Shown here piece by piece: positions 45,425 through 57,789 of a DNA stretch of 64,000 nucleotides. The notes under the pieces are model-generated. The model searched no databases and was not told the DNA's origin. It was given only the letters and a program-made list of their open reading frames with translations. How positions within the stretch are numbered: the first letter of the stretch is position 1; each line of letters starts with the position of its first letter. Source of the stretch: Ampelocalamus luodianensis (Eukaryota > Streptophyta > Magnoliopsida > Poales > Poaceae); assembly GCA_036346255.1 (NCBI GenBank), contig CM070632.1, forward strand, positions 21,407,408 through 21,471,407. The letters run 5' to 3'. Made by a program: the position numbers and the translations under genes.

Positions 45425-48175
45425 TCATTGCAACTGAACTTCTACTTGGCAGGAACAAAAAATAATAGAAGAAAGACAATAAAACTCAAGGTCCCTGCCT
45501 CCACCGCCTGCCCCGACGCTGTAGTTGCTCCTTAGGGAACGTGAACCGAACCTGTCAGGGGAGTGGCGTGCCTCTCGAAAGTCGTAGTGGGACTGCTGCG
45601 TGGGAGGTAGTGTCACATAGAACTCATTGTGGGTAGCCGGGTGAGGCTGGAGCATCTTGTCCACCCAATGGGTAGGCATAGCGAAGTGCACATCCTGCAG
45701 AAACAACACTGCTGTGTTAGGGCAGAGGTTATGACCTTTGCAATCATAGTCATGCTGGAAAGCATGTATCTGCGGAGTCAGAAGTGCGGACTGCGATCCT
45801 TGGCCTTGATGTCCAATTTGGTCACTCCAAACTTGCAAATTCGGTGGGCTGCGTGAGTTTACCGTAGCGTGCAGCAGAAAGATTGCATTAAGTACATTAC
45901 AGCATACCTGTGTATGTGGCTGTGCGGAAGATGATGCTCCAGGGCAATCGGCGCTGAAATAGTGCAAGTGTTTGGTCCGAACGACTGCCCGAACCACGGG
46001 TCACCCTCATGCAGGTTTGACTGGATGCCGTGTGCGAACGTGGGCAACGCCTCATCTCAGCGTTGGGGTGAGTCAGGGTTGCTTTCTGCAGTCGCACCCT
46101 GTGGACCCGACGACGAGTCTGGTCCTGCGTCTCCCTCCGTGAGGATGACAGTGGTAGCAGAGTGTTGTCACATCGCAACTGCTGAAAGAACAAAAGGAAG
46201 TGAGATATATGTTAGAAATAAGGGCACATGCAAATAGTTAGGACAACAAATTGTAATTGACATATCGCTTTCCTGAGGCCAAGGTGCATGGAGGAAGAGC
46301 GATCATAGCTATGTCGACTCCCGGAGTGCGATGGACGTGTAGACAGTGGTGCGGAGGGAGGTGCTGAGGGCGGTGGGGAAGGAGGCTGTCCTCGATGTTT
46401 GCCTCATGGCACGAAAACATTGTTGTGCTAACCACAAGTGATGGTCCTCATTGCCACTTTTGAGTCGTCGTAGATGGTGCGTAGCATACCTAGGAACTGA
46501 GAGGAGGTGCTAGTCCTCCTGCATCGTAGACCATTGGTAGCCTCATTGTTGATACACCGAAGGCGATCGTACTACAAGGAAACCGAGAATAAGTTAGATG
46601 CGTTTCCCATGCAAAAAAATGCGAAGAATATTTTACCGTCTCGTCTTGTCGTGTCGCCCGATGAGTGTATGGACCTGTTTGTACAGTGGTCTCGTGCGCG
46701 ACCTCCATAGGACGCTGTGGCGCCGCACCAGTAAGGCTGCTCCTGGTGTGCGGAACGTACCATCTCAAGTACGCAGTGTGTGTCTCGACGTCGTATCATG
46801 CCTCGTGCACGACGTCGATCACCATCCTCTCAGCCCACAGCGCCATCCACGTTAGCTGTGTCTCCCTCCAATCATCGCTCTTCCGCCCTTGCCTCGTTTG
46901 CCTGCAGGTGAATTTGGATGTTAGATAATCGAAAAAACAGATGCAGCCAACAGGTAAACCAAATAACAACATACCTGTGGGCCTTCACTACAAGAGGTCA
47001 TCCCGGAGGTGGTGGCACCTGCTAGTAAAGCCCAAACACTCTCATGACCCGCTATGGTGAGTATGGTTCGACCATATAGGAGAACACTAGATGGCAGGTC
47101 ATTGTCCAGTATGCATGGTCCTGACTGCACTGAGAGGACAAGTCGTAGGGTGCTGTGTCCGCAACAAACCATGTAGCCCATGGAAAGCAGATGACCTCGG
47201 CATCATGCAGAGTCTCGAACTGGTTGTGGAAATCAGGGTACACATGCCTTGGCCTCTCCCTAGCCCACCCTAGCGGAGCACGTGTCTAGCGAGTGCCCAT
47301 TGTGGGCCCCTCAACGGGGTTGGCGCCATCTCCCTGACCGTAAAACTCGGGGATGCGTTCGAAAGGGTGCACGTTGTGCGGAAGTACGGTCGGCCAACCA
47401 GGAAGTGCTCCCACGACCATAGCTGCAAGAGGATGTAGCATATTGTGAGGACTACCTCCCCGACCGTACTACGCTGTGAGGCATCACACAAGTCTCGGTA
47501 CGTGGCGTAAAGCACTGCGGAGCCCCAACTGTACTGCGGCTCCTCGTCGGGCCAGGCGTCTGCCAACACCCCAGCAAGATGGATGTAGCTAGGGTGCACC
47601 CAATCGCCGTGAGTCATAGGAAACAAGACCCACCCAAAGAGGAACAATAGGTACGCAAGAAAGTGTATCCATACAACCTCCTGGGTCGTGTGCACGGGGC
47701 AGACCATGTACCGTCGTATCCAGGAATGTGGCACACCTGATACGTTCTCTGGGATCAGGTCACTGAGCCTATCAGCCATCCGCACCTTCCAGTCTAGTCG
47801 CCTGGGAGGTGGCACTACTGCATGACCCCGTAGTGGTAGTCCTGTAAGCATAGCGACATCCTCTAGAGTAACGGTCATCTGCCCCCATCGGAAGTGGAAG
47901 GTGTGCGTCCTCGGTCTCTAATGGTCCACGAGTGCAAACAACAGTGGCGCGTCAAACTGAAATACGTGCTCCAGGTCCAACAGGCGGGCAATGGGCAAAA
48001 GCCTAGTGTCTCGTAGTAGTGGGACGTACCGCTGGTCCAAAGGCCAGTGCTCTCTAGGACTCCTAAGGACGAAGCTTGGAGGGCCCACGCCGGATGACCA
48101 CGTGTGGCATCGGTGTCCCCGATCCCACCATGGGTCGAGCAACTCTTACGCAACGTCGTCTGCAGGCTGCGCCAT
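45425..48175 (-). pseudogene. Plant mobile domain (PMD) protein gene of MULE-3
   Basis: Minus strand, start at 48175 (MAQPADDVA), then a TAA, then an open block MLDPWWDRG through PREHWPLDQRYVPLLRDT and LFALVDH. A single TAG replaces the Trp expected in W-R-P-(E)-T-H-T-F-H-F. The domain continues open: LEDVAMLTGLPLRGHAV, VSGVPHSWIRRYM, WGSAVLYATYRDLCDA and LLQLWSWEHFLVGRP. After a frameshift near 47260 comes VYPDFHNQFETLHDAEVI with FSYMVEPYSP. The C-terminal part continues to a tail DVHFAMPTHWVDKML and FREARHSPDRFG ending near 45437. PMD proteins occur in plant transposons and in MAIN-type silencing factors. This is the best-preserved PMD copy here. Confidence 0.82.
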
Positions 48176-49536
48176 CTCCTGAGGTACGTAAAAGAACAAG
48201 TTAGTGTGCAAATAAAACAGGAGGTACAAACAAGCAAAATGAAAGCGAAACATATAGCATACATACACAACAGACAAATGGCAAGAACCATTGTCCGACA
48301 CATTCCAACATATAGAACACGATAATGCCTGACGGGAGTGCGTAAGAACGCATTACAACAAACATATAGCATACATAGGCAACAAACATATGACAACGCT
48401 ATTGTTCGACACATTCCAACACGTAGAACACGATAACGCCTAATGGGAGTGCGTAAGAATGCATTACAAGAAACATATAGCATACATATATGGGTGATGA
48501 AACTTCGTCGCTACGGTGTGTTGCTTGACTCAGGCTTGTTCAGGCAGGTGGCGAACGAGTGGCCAATCGTCTTGCAGAGTCTGCATCTCGGGCGCCTAGC
48601 CCGTTGCCCACGCTGGTTATCATCCATGTCGTTACGAATGCGACGGGACTATCGTCTTCCACGGCCAGCCTACTTGCGTGTGTTATTCAGCACCCACTTC
48701 ATGTGTCCCGGCCAGAGGTCCCTGTAATGCATGTCCAGCCTGTACAAATGGAACTCGGCACTCCTAGTGCCGTACAGGTGGTGCATGTCGTAGAACTCAG
48801 AGACATATTGCACCGAGGCCTGGTGCCACACTGTGCAAACCACGTACACATAGGAGCATGGCTTGTGAAGAAGCTGCGACTTATTGCAAGTGCAAGATGC
48901 TTCACCATTGATTGAGCAGACTTATTTGCGATCACCCCTAGCTTGACCCATAACATACTTCTGCCTCAGATGCATCTCAAACTTCTTCCTGATGCCATCC
49001 ATGGTCCTAGTAGTGTGCGAACAAGCCTTTTGGATCTTCTTGTCCATGTAGGCCTGTGCCACCTCCGAAAATTGCTTGCCTTCGTCCATATGCTTCTTCG
49101 CCATCATGGCTCTGTTGACGAAGTACCCCACAGTACGGTTCTAGCTCACCTCAACAATTGCGATGATCAGGAGGGATCGGACACCCTTGTGGACACTGTT
49201 GTACACCTCTGACATGTTTGATCATCATGATTCCGTACCGTGCACCACTGGTGTTGTGCAGCAGAGACCATTTCTCTAAATCGGGTGCGTGCGAGTTTAC
49301 CCACTGCGTGAACTCCCCAACTTTGGTGGAGCCTCCTGCCGCTACCCCTGCCTCATGTCCTGGGAATTCCTTACATGCTTGCCAGTCTCCTTGTCCAACT
49401 GTCTCCACACGGCATCGAACTTCCACCTTTGGTTATGCATGCATAGCTTCTTCAAGGTCTTCATCAGGTCCTTGTTTCGGAACCTTGTGTAGAAGTTCGC
49501 CGCGAGATGCCTCATGCACCATCAGTTCGTTAGGTC

Positions 49537-52500
49537 GTTCCTGTAACAGCCCAAATTTGGGTTTGTGTTTCAAATGTAAAAAAATGTGTAAAATTTAAAA
49601 CTTTTCTTGCATCTTGAAGTTTTTGAACTTTTCTACAATTCTTGTAATGGAATTGTGGGAACTCAAAAACCAAAATCCCTAGTTGACTAAAGTTATGACC
49701 CTTCTTTTTCAACCCTTGTCAAATCTAGTGATCATCCACTAGAAATAATTTTTCTGGGTTCTAAGGATGTTGTGTGACCCCTCTAAAAAATTTCACAATT
49801 CTTAGAAATTGTTTGAATATTCTAAGAGGCAGTCAAACCATTCTGACCTTTGGTCAAACCCTAGCTCAGCACTTTGAGAAATTTCTGGAGAAAAATGTTC
49901 AACATAAAAACCTCTGGAAATTTTATACAAGGTCCATCTCAAAGTCAGCAAGCTACTGTAAAAATTTCAGAAATTTTGGAGTTGTTTTGCTGTCTCTAAA
50001 AATCCTTCAAAGTTTCAGCTTCAAAATCAAACCCTTAGTCAAGGTCCTGTTGGACTCGAGTTAGACTCGAGCCCAACCTTTAATCATGGTGCGACCCAAC
50101 CCTCTCGGCGCCATCCCGAACCATTCCAACGCGCATTGGATTTCAACCGTTAGATTTTAATCAAAGGGCCCTCGTTCGAGTAACGTTCGGGCCTCCAATC
50201 GCGCCACCACCTTGCAGTCGTTGGATTTTAATCTAACCGTTGTGGTGCGTAGCCCCCCTTCACTCTCGGTCGTTTCTTTTAATCTTGCTCGAGCCAATTG
50301 GTCGAGCCCAGTCAACTAACCGCACGCGGGCTCATTCAAAGCGGTGCGTGCTTTTCAGCCGTTGGATTTTAATCCAACGATCAAGGACCTCCTCAGGACC
50401 TCTTCGCCCGCAAAGACCTCCTCTGCCTTGGGAGATTTGGGACGTCCAGGACCACCCCATGTGATCAGGATCGTCCAGGACCTCCCTTTGGCTCTATTTT
50501 TCTTCCTCGCATGCGTGCGTCATGGCAGAGGGCAAGGTTAGTGCCTTGTCCTCTCATCTCTGACTCGAACGACTCTTTACTGCCAAACATTAAATGGTGG
50601 TAAGAGCTTTGCCTTAAAAGTCCTCTTCTACCTGCCCTTGTCAAATCGAGTGTACCCATGGTAGGACTTTTGACTCAGTGTACTCTTAGGGCTCTGCCAT
50701 TGCTTCGCCTTGCTCTCTCAGCTTTATAGGACCCTGAGCTCCTCTTTAGTTTCTTTTAGACACCATTTTGCCAGCCCAAGCTCATCTCGGTGTTCTTGTA
50801 TTCACAACAACCGAGAGCACCCCCTCGCCATTGTTGGACTTTGGAGCTCCTCAAGGCCATATGTGCTCCAGTGGTTTAATTGCAACTTTTAGCATGCCAA
50901 CTTGTTCAATTGGCCACCTTGAGCATCCCCTGACTTGTGTTGTTTGACCTTCACAGAGGTTGACAAAGTGTGAACTTGTTCTTTGAGGCCGGAATTGTCT
51001 TCTTCCTCACCTCAGGCAAGCTTTTGGTCGCCGGAGCTCCTCCTACTATCTCCTTGTTTTCTCCGAACTCAGGTACACTCTTATTGTCCCTTAGCGCTTG
51101 AGCTTTTTCTTTGTTAATTGGTGCGGGGCTGCTTTAGTTTTGCATTTTTGTCGTATTTTGTCGTCGGCGGTCATCTCCGGTTAGCCGCTGGTAGAAAGCG
51201 TTTTAGCACCGGCCTTTGGCACCTTTAGGTCCACCTTGCTATTTTAGACCCATCCCTACCCTTGGTTCACGCGGCGTGGTCCACATCGCCGGTGGTGAGC
51301 TTTTCTTTGTACTCGGGTTCTTGTCATGCCGTACTCGGACCATCTCTGTAGCGCGATGATTAGTGTGTCGCTTACAGGTGGACCGTGATTTTCCTGTTGT
51401 CGTACGTTAATCACCTCCTTGACAACTCTCAGGACCTCCTAGTTTAGATCTCAGCCGTCGATGATCTCTTGGAGGTTAGATCTGCACCGTAAGATCTTTC
51501 TCTATGAAAACTTGAGTCTCTAGACCTCTTAGGTTAAATATTGGCCGTTAAAGACCTCTTTAGATCTAATCATAACCTGTAGGATCACTCTCTGCGATTC
51601 CGCAAAAGACCTTCCCTGGTCGTTTTGCAAAAACCACCCCTGAGCCACCCTTGGGGTCCTCTTTGCAAAAGACCACCCCTTGCTCTTTCACAAAGAAAAC
51701 CTCAGGACCTCCTCCTCGCGGAGATCTTAACCTTACAGACCACCTCCGAGCAGATCTGGGCCATTCAGGACCTCCCCATGGAGATATGAGCTGTCTGGAC
51801 CTCTCCCTGTTAGAGCTTTACCTTGGAGGACCTCTCCGTGGAGATCTTGACCCTTAAGACATCCCTCTGTGAGATCTTAACCGTCGGGACCTCCCTCCGT
51901 CTAGACCGCTACTACTAGGACCTCTCTCGTGTAGATCTGACTATTAAGACCTCTCCCCGGTAAAATCTTAACCATCTAGGATCTCCCCTTATCAATCTAA
52001 CCTTTAGGACCTCCCCTCAGCTCTGGCCCGTTAGATCTAGATCTAACGGGCTAGACCTCCTCGGCGCATTTGGAGTTCTAAGCGTTCCGATCCTCTTTTG
52101 CCGTTCATCTCTAGATCTACGGCCCAGATCTAGTGAACATTCGAACCTCCGAATGTGATCTTGATCTAAAGCCGTTCCTTTTGAGATCCATGGCCCAGAC
52201 TTGGTGAGGCATTCGGAAAGTCCGAATGTCCCATCTCCTGTGGGCCGTTAGATCTAAATCCTTCGGTGGAGACCTTGGCAGTTAAGACCTTCTCGGTAAA
52301 TCTCGGCCGCCAGGACCTCTCCTCCCTCAGATCTCACCGTCTAGACCTCCTCTCTTAGTGTTAGCCTTAGGACCTCCTCGCGTAGCTCTGGGCCGCCAGA
52401 TCTTGATCTGACGGTCAAGACCTCCCTTGCGCGCGCCGTGCTGGTGCGCTGTGCTTCTGTGCTTTGGAGCCGTTGGATTCTAGATCAACGGTTCCGACAT

Positions 52501-53662
52501 CCCCGAGTTTCTCCAGTTCTGTTGGACCTCCCCGAGAGCTCCAATTTTCAAAGTATTTCAGTGTTTTAAATTTCAAAAATGCATAACTATTCTATTTTAG
52601 CTCCTTTTTAGATAATTTCAATTGTGTTAGATTCCTGTTTACTTAAACTTTAATCCAAAAATATGTTTATGTTTTATTCTGTAGTAGAAAATGGTGTAGA
52701 TTGTATTAACTTGTTTCAACATTAAATATTGTCTAGAAATTCATTAAACTTGTAAAATACATAAGTTTTTCTCTAGGGTTCCAATCTGAGCAACATAAAA
52801 TGTATTAGGTTCCTCTGTGTTTATGCTTTAGTCTAGTATAGGTCTTGTGGACATTCTTAAATCTGAAAGATGTAACACAATAGTTTTACCACTTAGAAAA
52901 ATCATAACAAATTCTTTGTAACTCCAAATGAAGTAAACTTAGTTTTGCTAACCTTAGGATGTCAATATCTACCTGCCATAAAAATTTCAAGTTCAAATTC
53001 TTTCTAGAAATTTATGCCATGAACACTAACATATAACAATTAATTTTGAATTTTCCAACAGACTGAATATAATTAGGCTATAACTTTTGCATCTTTAATC
53101 CAAATCAAATGATTCTTTTTGCTAAATTCATTTAAAATCATGCTCTACCTTATGTATAAATTTCATGGATTTTGAATGACTTTGGCCCTTGAGTTTCTTT
53201 TGACGTTCTTCGTTTTTATTGGATTTTCTCATTCTTTCGATAGGTTGCAACGATCGTGTTGATTTTGTGAGTGATCCTCTGCAGCAAGAAAGTGATCTCC
53301 ATCAAGGCAAGCAGATGTAGAATCATTTGATCATATTGCCTTGTGGGTGTATGGCAAACCGGTTGGCTTTTGTCTTAGCCATCTTATGGCATTTTGCTTC
53401 CGTTGTTATTTCTAACTCTTTAGCTTGTTGGGGACCGGTTGGTCTCCTTTGTAATAACTAGTATGTATGTCTTTTGCTTGTAAAGTTTAAGCTTCAGTTA
53501 TATGTGTTGTATGGAATTGATGCAATGTTTTGTAAAAGGGTGTGTATACTGCAATTCTGGGAAGTATACATTTTCCCGAGGCATGGTATATTTTGTTTGT
53601 GATGCTAGAGTCAATGGATGGCTAAGCATTACAAACTAAATAAACTGGGGTCTCACAGTTCC
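49537..53662. mobile_element. 4.1-kb insertion, probable solo LTR of a Ty3/gypsy-type element
   Basis: 49542-53657 begins TGTAACAGCCC and ends GGGGTCTCACA, with the 5-bp direct repeat gttcc on both sides (49537-49541 and 53658-53662). TG...CA tips and a 5-bp duplication are LTR signatures. No second copy of the start occurs inside and no gag-pol was seen, so it is best read as one long LTR left by recombination. TGTAAC...CC starts and multi-kilobase LTRs are known in Tekay/Del-type gypsy elements. It sits in the MULE-3 transposase gene. Confidence 0.75.
51405..52430. repeat. Degenerate GATCT / GGACCTCC repeat field inside the solo LTR
   Basis: Motifs of the form (a)gatctta.ccgt(t/c).(g)gacctcc recur at irregular spacing of roughly 30-40 bp, more than twenty times by eye. 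A weaker run occurs near 50390-50480. Units are strongly diverged. Confidence 0.8.
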
Positions 53663-55342
53663 ACTGGAAGGGCGGCTGTGTCCTATTTTGCATCGTGGTA
53701 AACGTGGACAGCAGCCCTGCATTGTGGTCCGAGATGACGCACACACCTGGGAAGTCTTCAACCACTGCCCGCTTCACGTTTGCAAGGAACCACAACCAAC
53801 TATCCGTGTTCTCGCTCTCAACAATCGCGAAGACCATGGAGAGTAACTGGTCATTTGCGTCAGCTGCAACGCAGCGAGGATGGTGCCCTTGTACTTGCCA
53901 GTGAGGAAGGTGCCGTCCATCGATAGCACAAGGCAATAGTATTTGAACCCTCCGCTTGCACGGGAAGGCCTAGAATACTCTGTCGGATAAAACAATTTGG
54001 CCCCTTCGTAGGATGCACCCGGTCCAGCTTGTAAATGTATATCTCGGGATTCGATTATGCAATCTAATGGAGCATTTTTGGGACAAAGTCGTAGGCCTCT
54101 TCTTATGTGTTGAACATATGCTCTAGGACCTTCCGTTTCACCTACCACACCTTGCTGTAGCCAACCAGGAATCCCATCATATTGACAACATCTCCCAAAA
54201 GCAGCTTCGGCAAGACAGATACATCAGTTACGATGAGGTGGCTTATCAGCTCTACAACATATGACGACATCAGGTTGCAGTTCCTATGAAGTGGCTCTGC
54301 AAGCTCGCATGTGTGATACTTCAACACCGTTATGCGGAAGTCCGTGGCGGCACTCTTGAATCGCTGCGCACGAACCTTGCCAGGGCAAGATCCGTCCACA
54401 CACTTGATGATGTAGGTGTCAGGGTTGGACCTGTGCACCCGATATGTCTGGCTAATGCTTGATGGTGTATCTGTCAATGGCCTGCTGGGCAGCGCTCTTG
54501 TTGGAGAAGTGCTGTCCTAAGAGCAGAGTGTCTTCATTGAACCCCCACTCTGCTCCTCTGGCTGCGATAGAACCAGGGATGTCGCTGCGATGTCGTCCAA
54601 TCTAGACGAGACATACGCAACATTGGTGGTCACAACACCACCTAATACACCTCCCGTAGCAACTTCTCTATCGAGCTCCTCTCTAGAACTAGCTGTATCC
54701 ATAGCCTCCTCCTCGCTTTCCACTACATCCACCTGCTCGGCAAGGTATTCGTGGTAGTCAATACGGGCTACCCACCACCTCTCCACGCCTTTGTTCAGCT
54801 TGAAAACCTCCGCACGCCTCCTCAAGTCTCCATCACTCACTTCCTCGCCCACATCTCCACCAACAGCAGTGTCTGCATCAGCGCCGTAGACCAACATAGG
54901 CACTTCAGCTCCACCAACTCCACCAGAACCACCCATAGCAGATGATTCCGTCCTCTCCACAAACTAGGCACACACCATTGTCCTAGCATATATTGCAGCG
55001 GTGGGGTTGCACACAACCTCTATGTAGTTGGTCCACGAAGCATCACTGCTCACCTTCATAAGTTGCCAAAAGGTCACCCCTGCACCACCTGCCGCCGAGG
55101 TATACAATGCCTCAATGTGTAGCTTATTCCTTCCAGTGTCCCGATCGAATGCGGAATGCACACACTTCCTTAGCTCGCATAGGCTCATGTCCTTCAGGCC
55201 TGGTGCCCGGATCTGGGTTCGGTCATAATTTGACAGGTCTGCCCCGTACGGCCCGTCGCGTACGAGACCATCACCATAGAACATGAACAAGTCTTCAATC
55301 GACATGTTCAGGGAAGACTTGCCTTCTATTGCTGGGTCGCTT

Positions 55343-55506
55343 CTCGTTGGTTGAGAAGATTTCCAACGGTGTTCGGTTCTACGCGCAAAATGAGAAAAAC
55401 AAATAAATACATAAATACAAATATTCTCGTTGGTTGAGAAGATTTCCAACGGCGTTCGGTTCTACGCGCAAAATGAGAAAAACAAATAAATACATAAATA
55501 CAAATA
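55343..55506. repeat. 83-bp tandem duplication at the MULE-3 transposase start
   Basis: Copies begin at 55343 and 55426 (ctcgttggttgagaagattt) and run through ctacgcgcaaaatgagaaaa to aatacaaata. They overlap the N-terminal codons of the transposase, so part of the open frame may be duplicated leader or intron rather than protein. Confidence 0.93.
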
Positions 55507-56640
55507 AAATCACAAAAGTATAAAATAAATATTGGAAGGAAGATTAGGATTTTAGATGAATTTAGCAACTTGAATCACTGTATTCGAAGTTCAGACGATC
55601 GATTGGACATAAAATGCGAGAAATTGCAAAACAAAGGAATATTCTACGGAATTTGTGGGCTGGTTTTGCATTACGTAATGTACATGCTGAATAGTGTGCG
55701 TAATGCCAGCTAATAGTGTTTCAGATTCCCGAAATTCCTTACATGTCAAAATTAAAACCCTATACATTGCGTACTATTTTTTCCCTAACGCACTAAGTAT
55801 TTTAATTTCGTGATGTATATGACGGATAGTCTGCGTACGAGGGAAATAATGCACACTGTCCTCGGTTCAAATAATTTGTCCATTAACATGGTTTCAAAAT
55901 GGAGATTTCTACTGCATGAAGGATTATTATATTAATTCCTACATGCTAATTAACTAACAATGATATCCACATAAACTAAACATTTACGTCAACTAAGCAT
56001 GTGTACTTAACACATTCTACACAATCAAGAAACTATTACGGTAATAAAACATAACTACGATACTTGCATATATACTTACGTAATAATGAATGACTACTAA
56101 GCTAATTACATGCTAATCAACCAGCTAAAAATATAGTCGCATGTCCATGAAAAATACCTTTTCTTCACGCTCGCAAGTCGATCTACAACTTATGCAATTG
56201 TGAAACCTCCAGATTCAGATTGAAAACCTCCCAAAATGCAACTCAAAATCACCTTCTCTTCCTCCCTCTCGGTCTCTCCTTCGTGGCTCAAAGAAATGCA
56301 AATGAGGAAGCGGCCGGGTGGGCGACAGACGCTCCATTTTTATGCCCACCAGGTGCTAAGGACCAGGCGACACGCGGCACAGCGGGCGGCCGCGTCAGGG
56401 GCCCAGGGCACGAGTGGGAGCGCATGGGCGGGCGTGTGGCGGAAACACGCACGGCCCCCTCCTCCCACGCTTGGCGACACGTGACATGTGGCCCTCCCCG
56501 CGCCAGTCGCCTCGCTCCCGCGCTCAGCTGTCCTGCCATGTTCGTTGTAGGCTTGCCGTGCTCGCCGACCGCGGGATGAGCCAGATGTCATCATCCCGTT
56601 CTTCCGCGGTCAGGACAGGCTAGATTTTAAAATACGGTGC
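55507..56640 (-). promoter_or_regulatory. Upstream region of the MULE-3 transposase
   Basis: AT-rich 5' flank (55507-56200), then a GC-rich block (56290-56560). A TATA-like gggcataaaaatgg on the minus strand (about 56335-56348) could drive the transposase. A core promoter and leader are plausible, but no start can be fixed. Confidence 0.4.
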
Positions 56641-56708
56641 GATGGGGGCTATTTTTGCTATTGAGATGGCGGTAGGGGGCCAAATACAAAAAAACTTTCG
56701 AACTTCTC

Positions 56709-57420
56709 TAGCACGGTATCTGTAAATATGGTAGTCCATACGAGTCTCACGTCATCATGTGTGCAATTTGGATTGTTCCTAGCTCGGAGAGGGTTTATCC
56801 ATATGGTGTGCGTGCGGATGAGTCAAAATCCGTGCACCCCTTGCCCAATTGCTTTTTCGCCTGACATGTGTCTCGTCCGCACAACCACCGCACGGCATCG
56901 TGTCCGCACGGCTACCGCCCAAAGAAGACATGTCCATATGCCCACTGCCCAAACAAGCCGTGTCTGTACAAGTGTTGCCTGGAGAAGCCTCCTCCGTACA
57001 GCCACCACCCGGACTAGTGATGTGTCGCCTGGTCGGTTGGCTCTACTAGTCCCTCCTTGCCCAGACCTCACCCACGTGCGCCAGCCAGTCTTCCCTGCTT
57101 CGGATTCCCCGTCACCATCCATCACTTCCCCATTGCCATCCATCACTTTCATACTTTATTCCCTGTCGCATCCATGTCTCTACACGCAAATGTATGCATG
57201 CAAGCCACACGTGGGGGAGGGAATCCGATTCCTCCCGTCGTAGCTATAGATTCTATGGCGACAATAAGAGAGTTCGCAAACTCTCATCCTCGCTCACTTG
57301 CCTTTTCATTCTCACTCGTTCTGTCGATTTCATTTTCGCAGACGATTAAGCATTGTTTACAGCCGTCATTAGTAGCCATATTAGCAGGTTTTTTCTCGTA
57401 TGTACTTTCTTTATTAATTG
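56709..57420. other. Spacer between MULE-3 and MULE-4
   Basis: No gene recognised. Near-repeat segments of the type cgtccgcac.accgc occur at 56875-57010 (about five variants of (c/g)cacaaccaccgc). The left tip of MULE-4 may lie here but could not be found. Confidence 0.35.
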
Positions 57421-57423
57421 TGT

Positions 57424-57780
57424 AATTAGTAAATTAGTCATAGTGAAATATTCGTAGTTAATTATTTGTGCTTATTTAGGCGTACTTAATTTAGTCATTT
57501 TTAATTTTTTGTAATAAAAATTGTGTAATTTTATTAGTCGTAGTTAAATTAATCTTACGTAATTAATTATTTACAATTATTTAGGCTTAGTTAATTAGTT
57601 ACCAATTAATTAGTCATAATTAGTTAATGCTACTTAATTAATTAGTCATAAATAATTAATTGGAATTAATTAGTCACAGTTCATTAAGTCTTAATTAGTT
57701 AGCTATCATTAATTAGTTGTAATTAATTTAATCATAGTTAATCAGATGTGATTAATTAGCCATCATTACTTAGTCGTGTG
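57424..57780. repeat. AT-rich TAATTAGT array, left side of MULE-4
   Basis: Dozens of short units such as ttaattagtcataattagtt and gtaattaattta with 12-17 bp spacing. The matching array at 63430-64000 has the complementary sense. Confidence 0.8.
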
Positions 57781-57789
57781 ACGCTTCGC

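Larger units (their letters stand above)
48560..55449 (-). pseudogene. MURA-type transposase gene of MULE-3, split by a solo LTR-like insertion
   Basis: Minus strand. The N-terminal part runs in one frame from 55449 to 54142, broken only by stops at about 54964 and 54517. It contains MSIEDLFMFYGDGLV, WWVARIDYHEYL, an acidic linker and a zinc-binding DNA-binding domain (YRVHRSNPDTYIIKC, SCPGKV, HTC). Further on: MDGTFLTGKYKGTIL (about 53915), ANDQLLSMVFAIVESENTDS (about 53850) and CVISDHNAGLLST (about 53715). Insertion 49542-53657 follows. The C-terminal part resumes with a helical region, KWSLLHN (about 49265), the SWIM finger CTCNKSQLLHKPCSYV (about 48895) and a CCHC knuckle CRLCKTIGHSFATC (about 48585). 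The two catalytic Asp blocks are recognisable; it is inactive as written. Confidence 0.87.
41078..56708 (-). mobile_element. MULE-3: 15.6-kb composite Mutator-like element
   Basis: Borders 41087-56699, flanked by the 9-bp repeat gaacttctc (41078-41086 and 56700-56708). The inverted ends are diverged but alignable: left gatttttttttttattttggccc followed by CGCCA and GCAAAAAT; right (reverse complement) gaaagtttttttgtatttgg followed by CGCCA and GCAAAAAT. Contents by position: captured RDR exon, two minus-strand GRF-like gene copies, a minisatellite, a plus-strand GRF-like gene, a PMD gene (-), and a MURA transposase (-) interrupted by a 4.1-kb solo-LTR-like insertion. The ends differ from the MULE-1/2 family. 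Confidence 0.85.

Noticed and set aside
49542..53657. Complete LTR retrotransposon with two LTRs
   Set aside because: The terminal sequence TGTAACAGCCC is not repeated inside and no gag-pol segments were recognised.
54517..54960. Separate 147-codon minus-strand gene
   Set aside because: In the same frame as the neighbours on both sides; it is the middle of the MULE-3 transposase between two stop codons.
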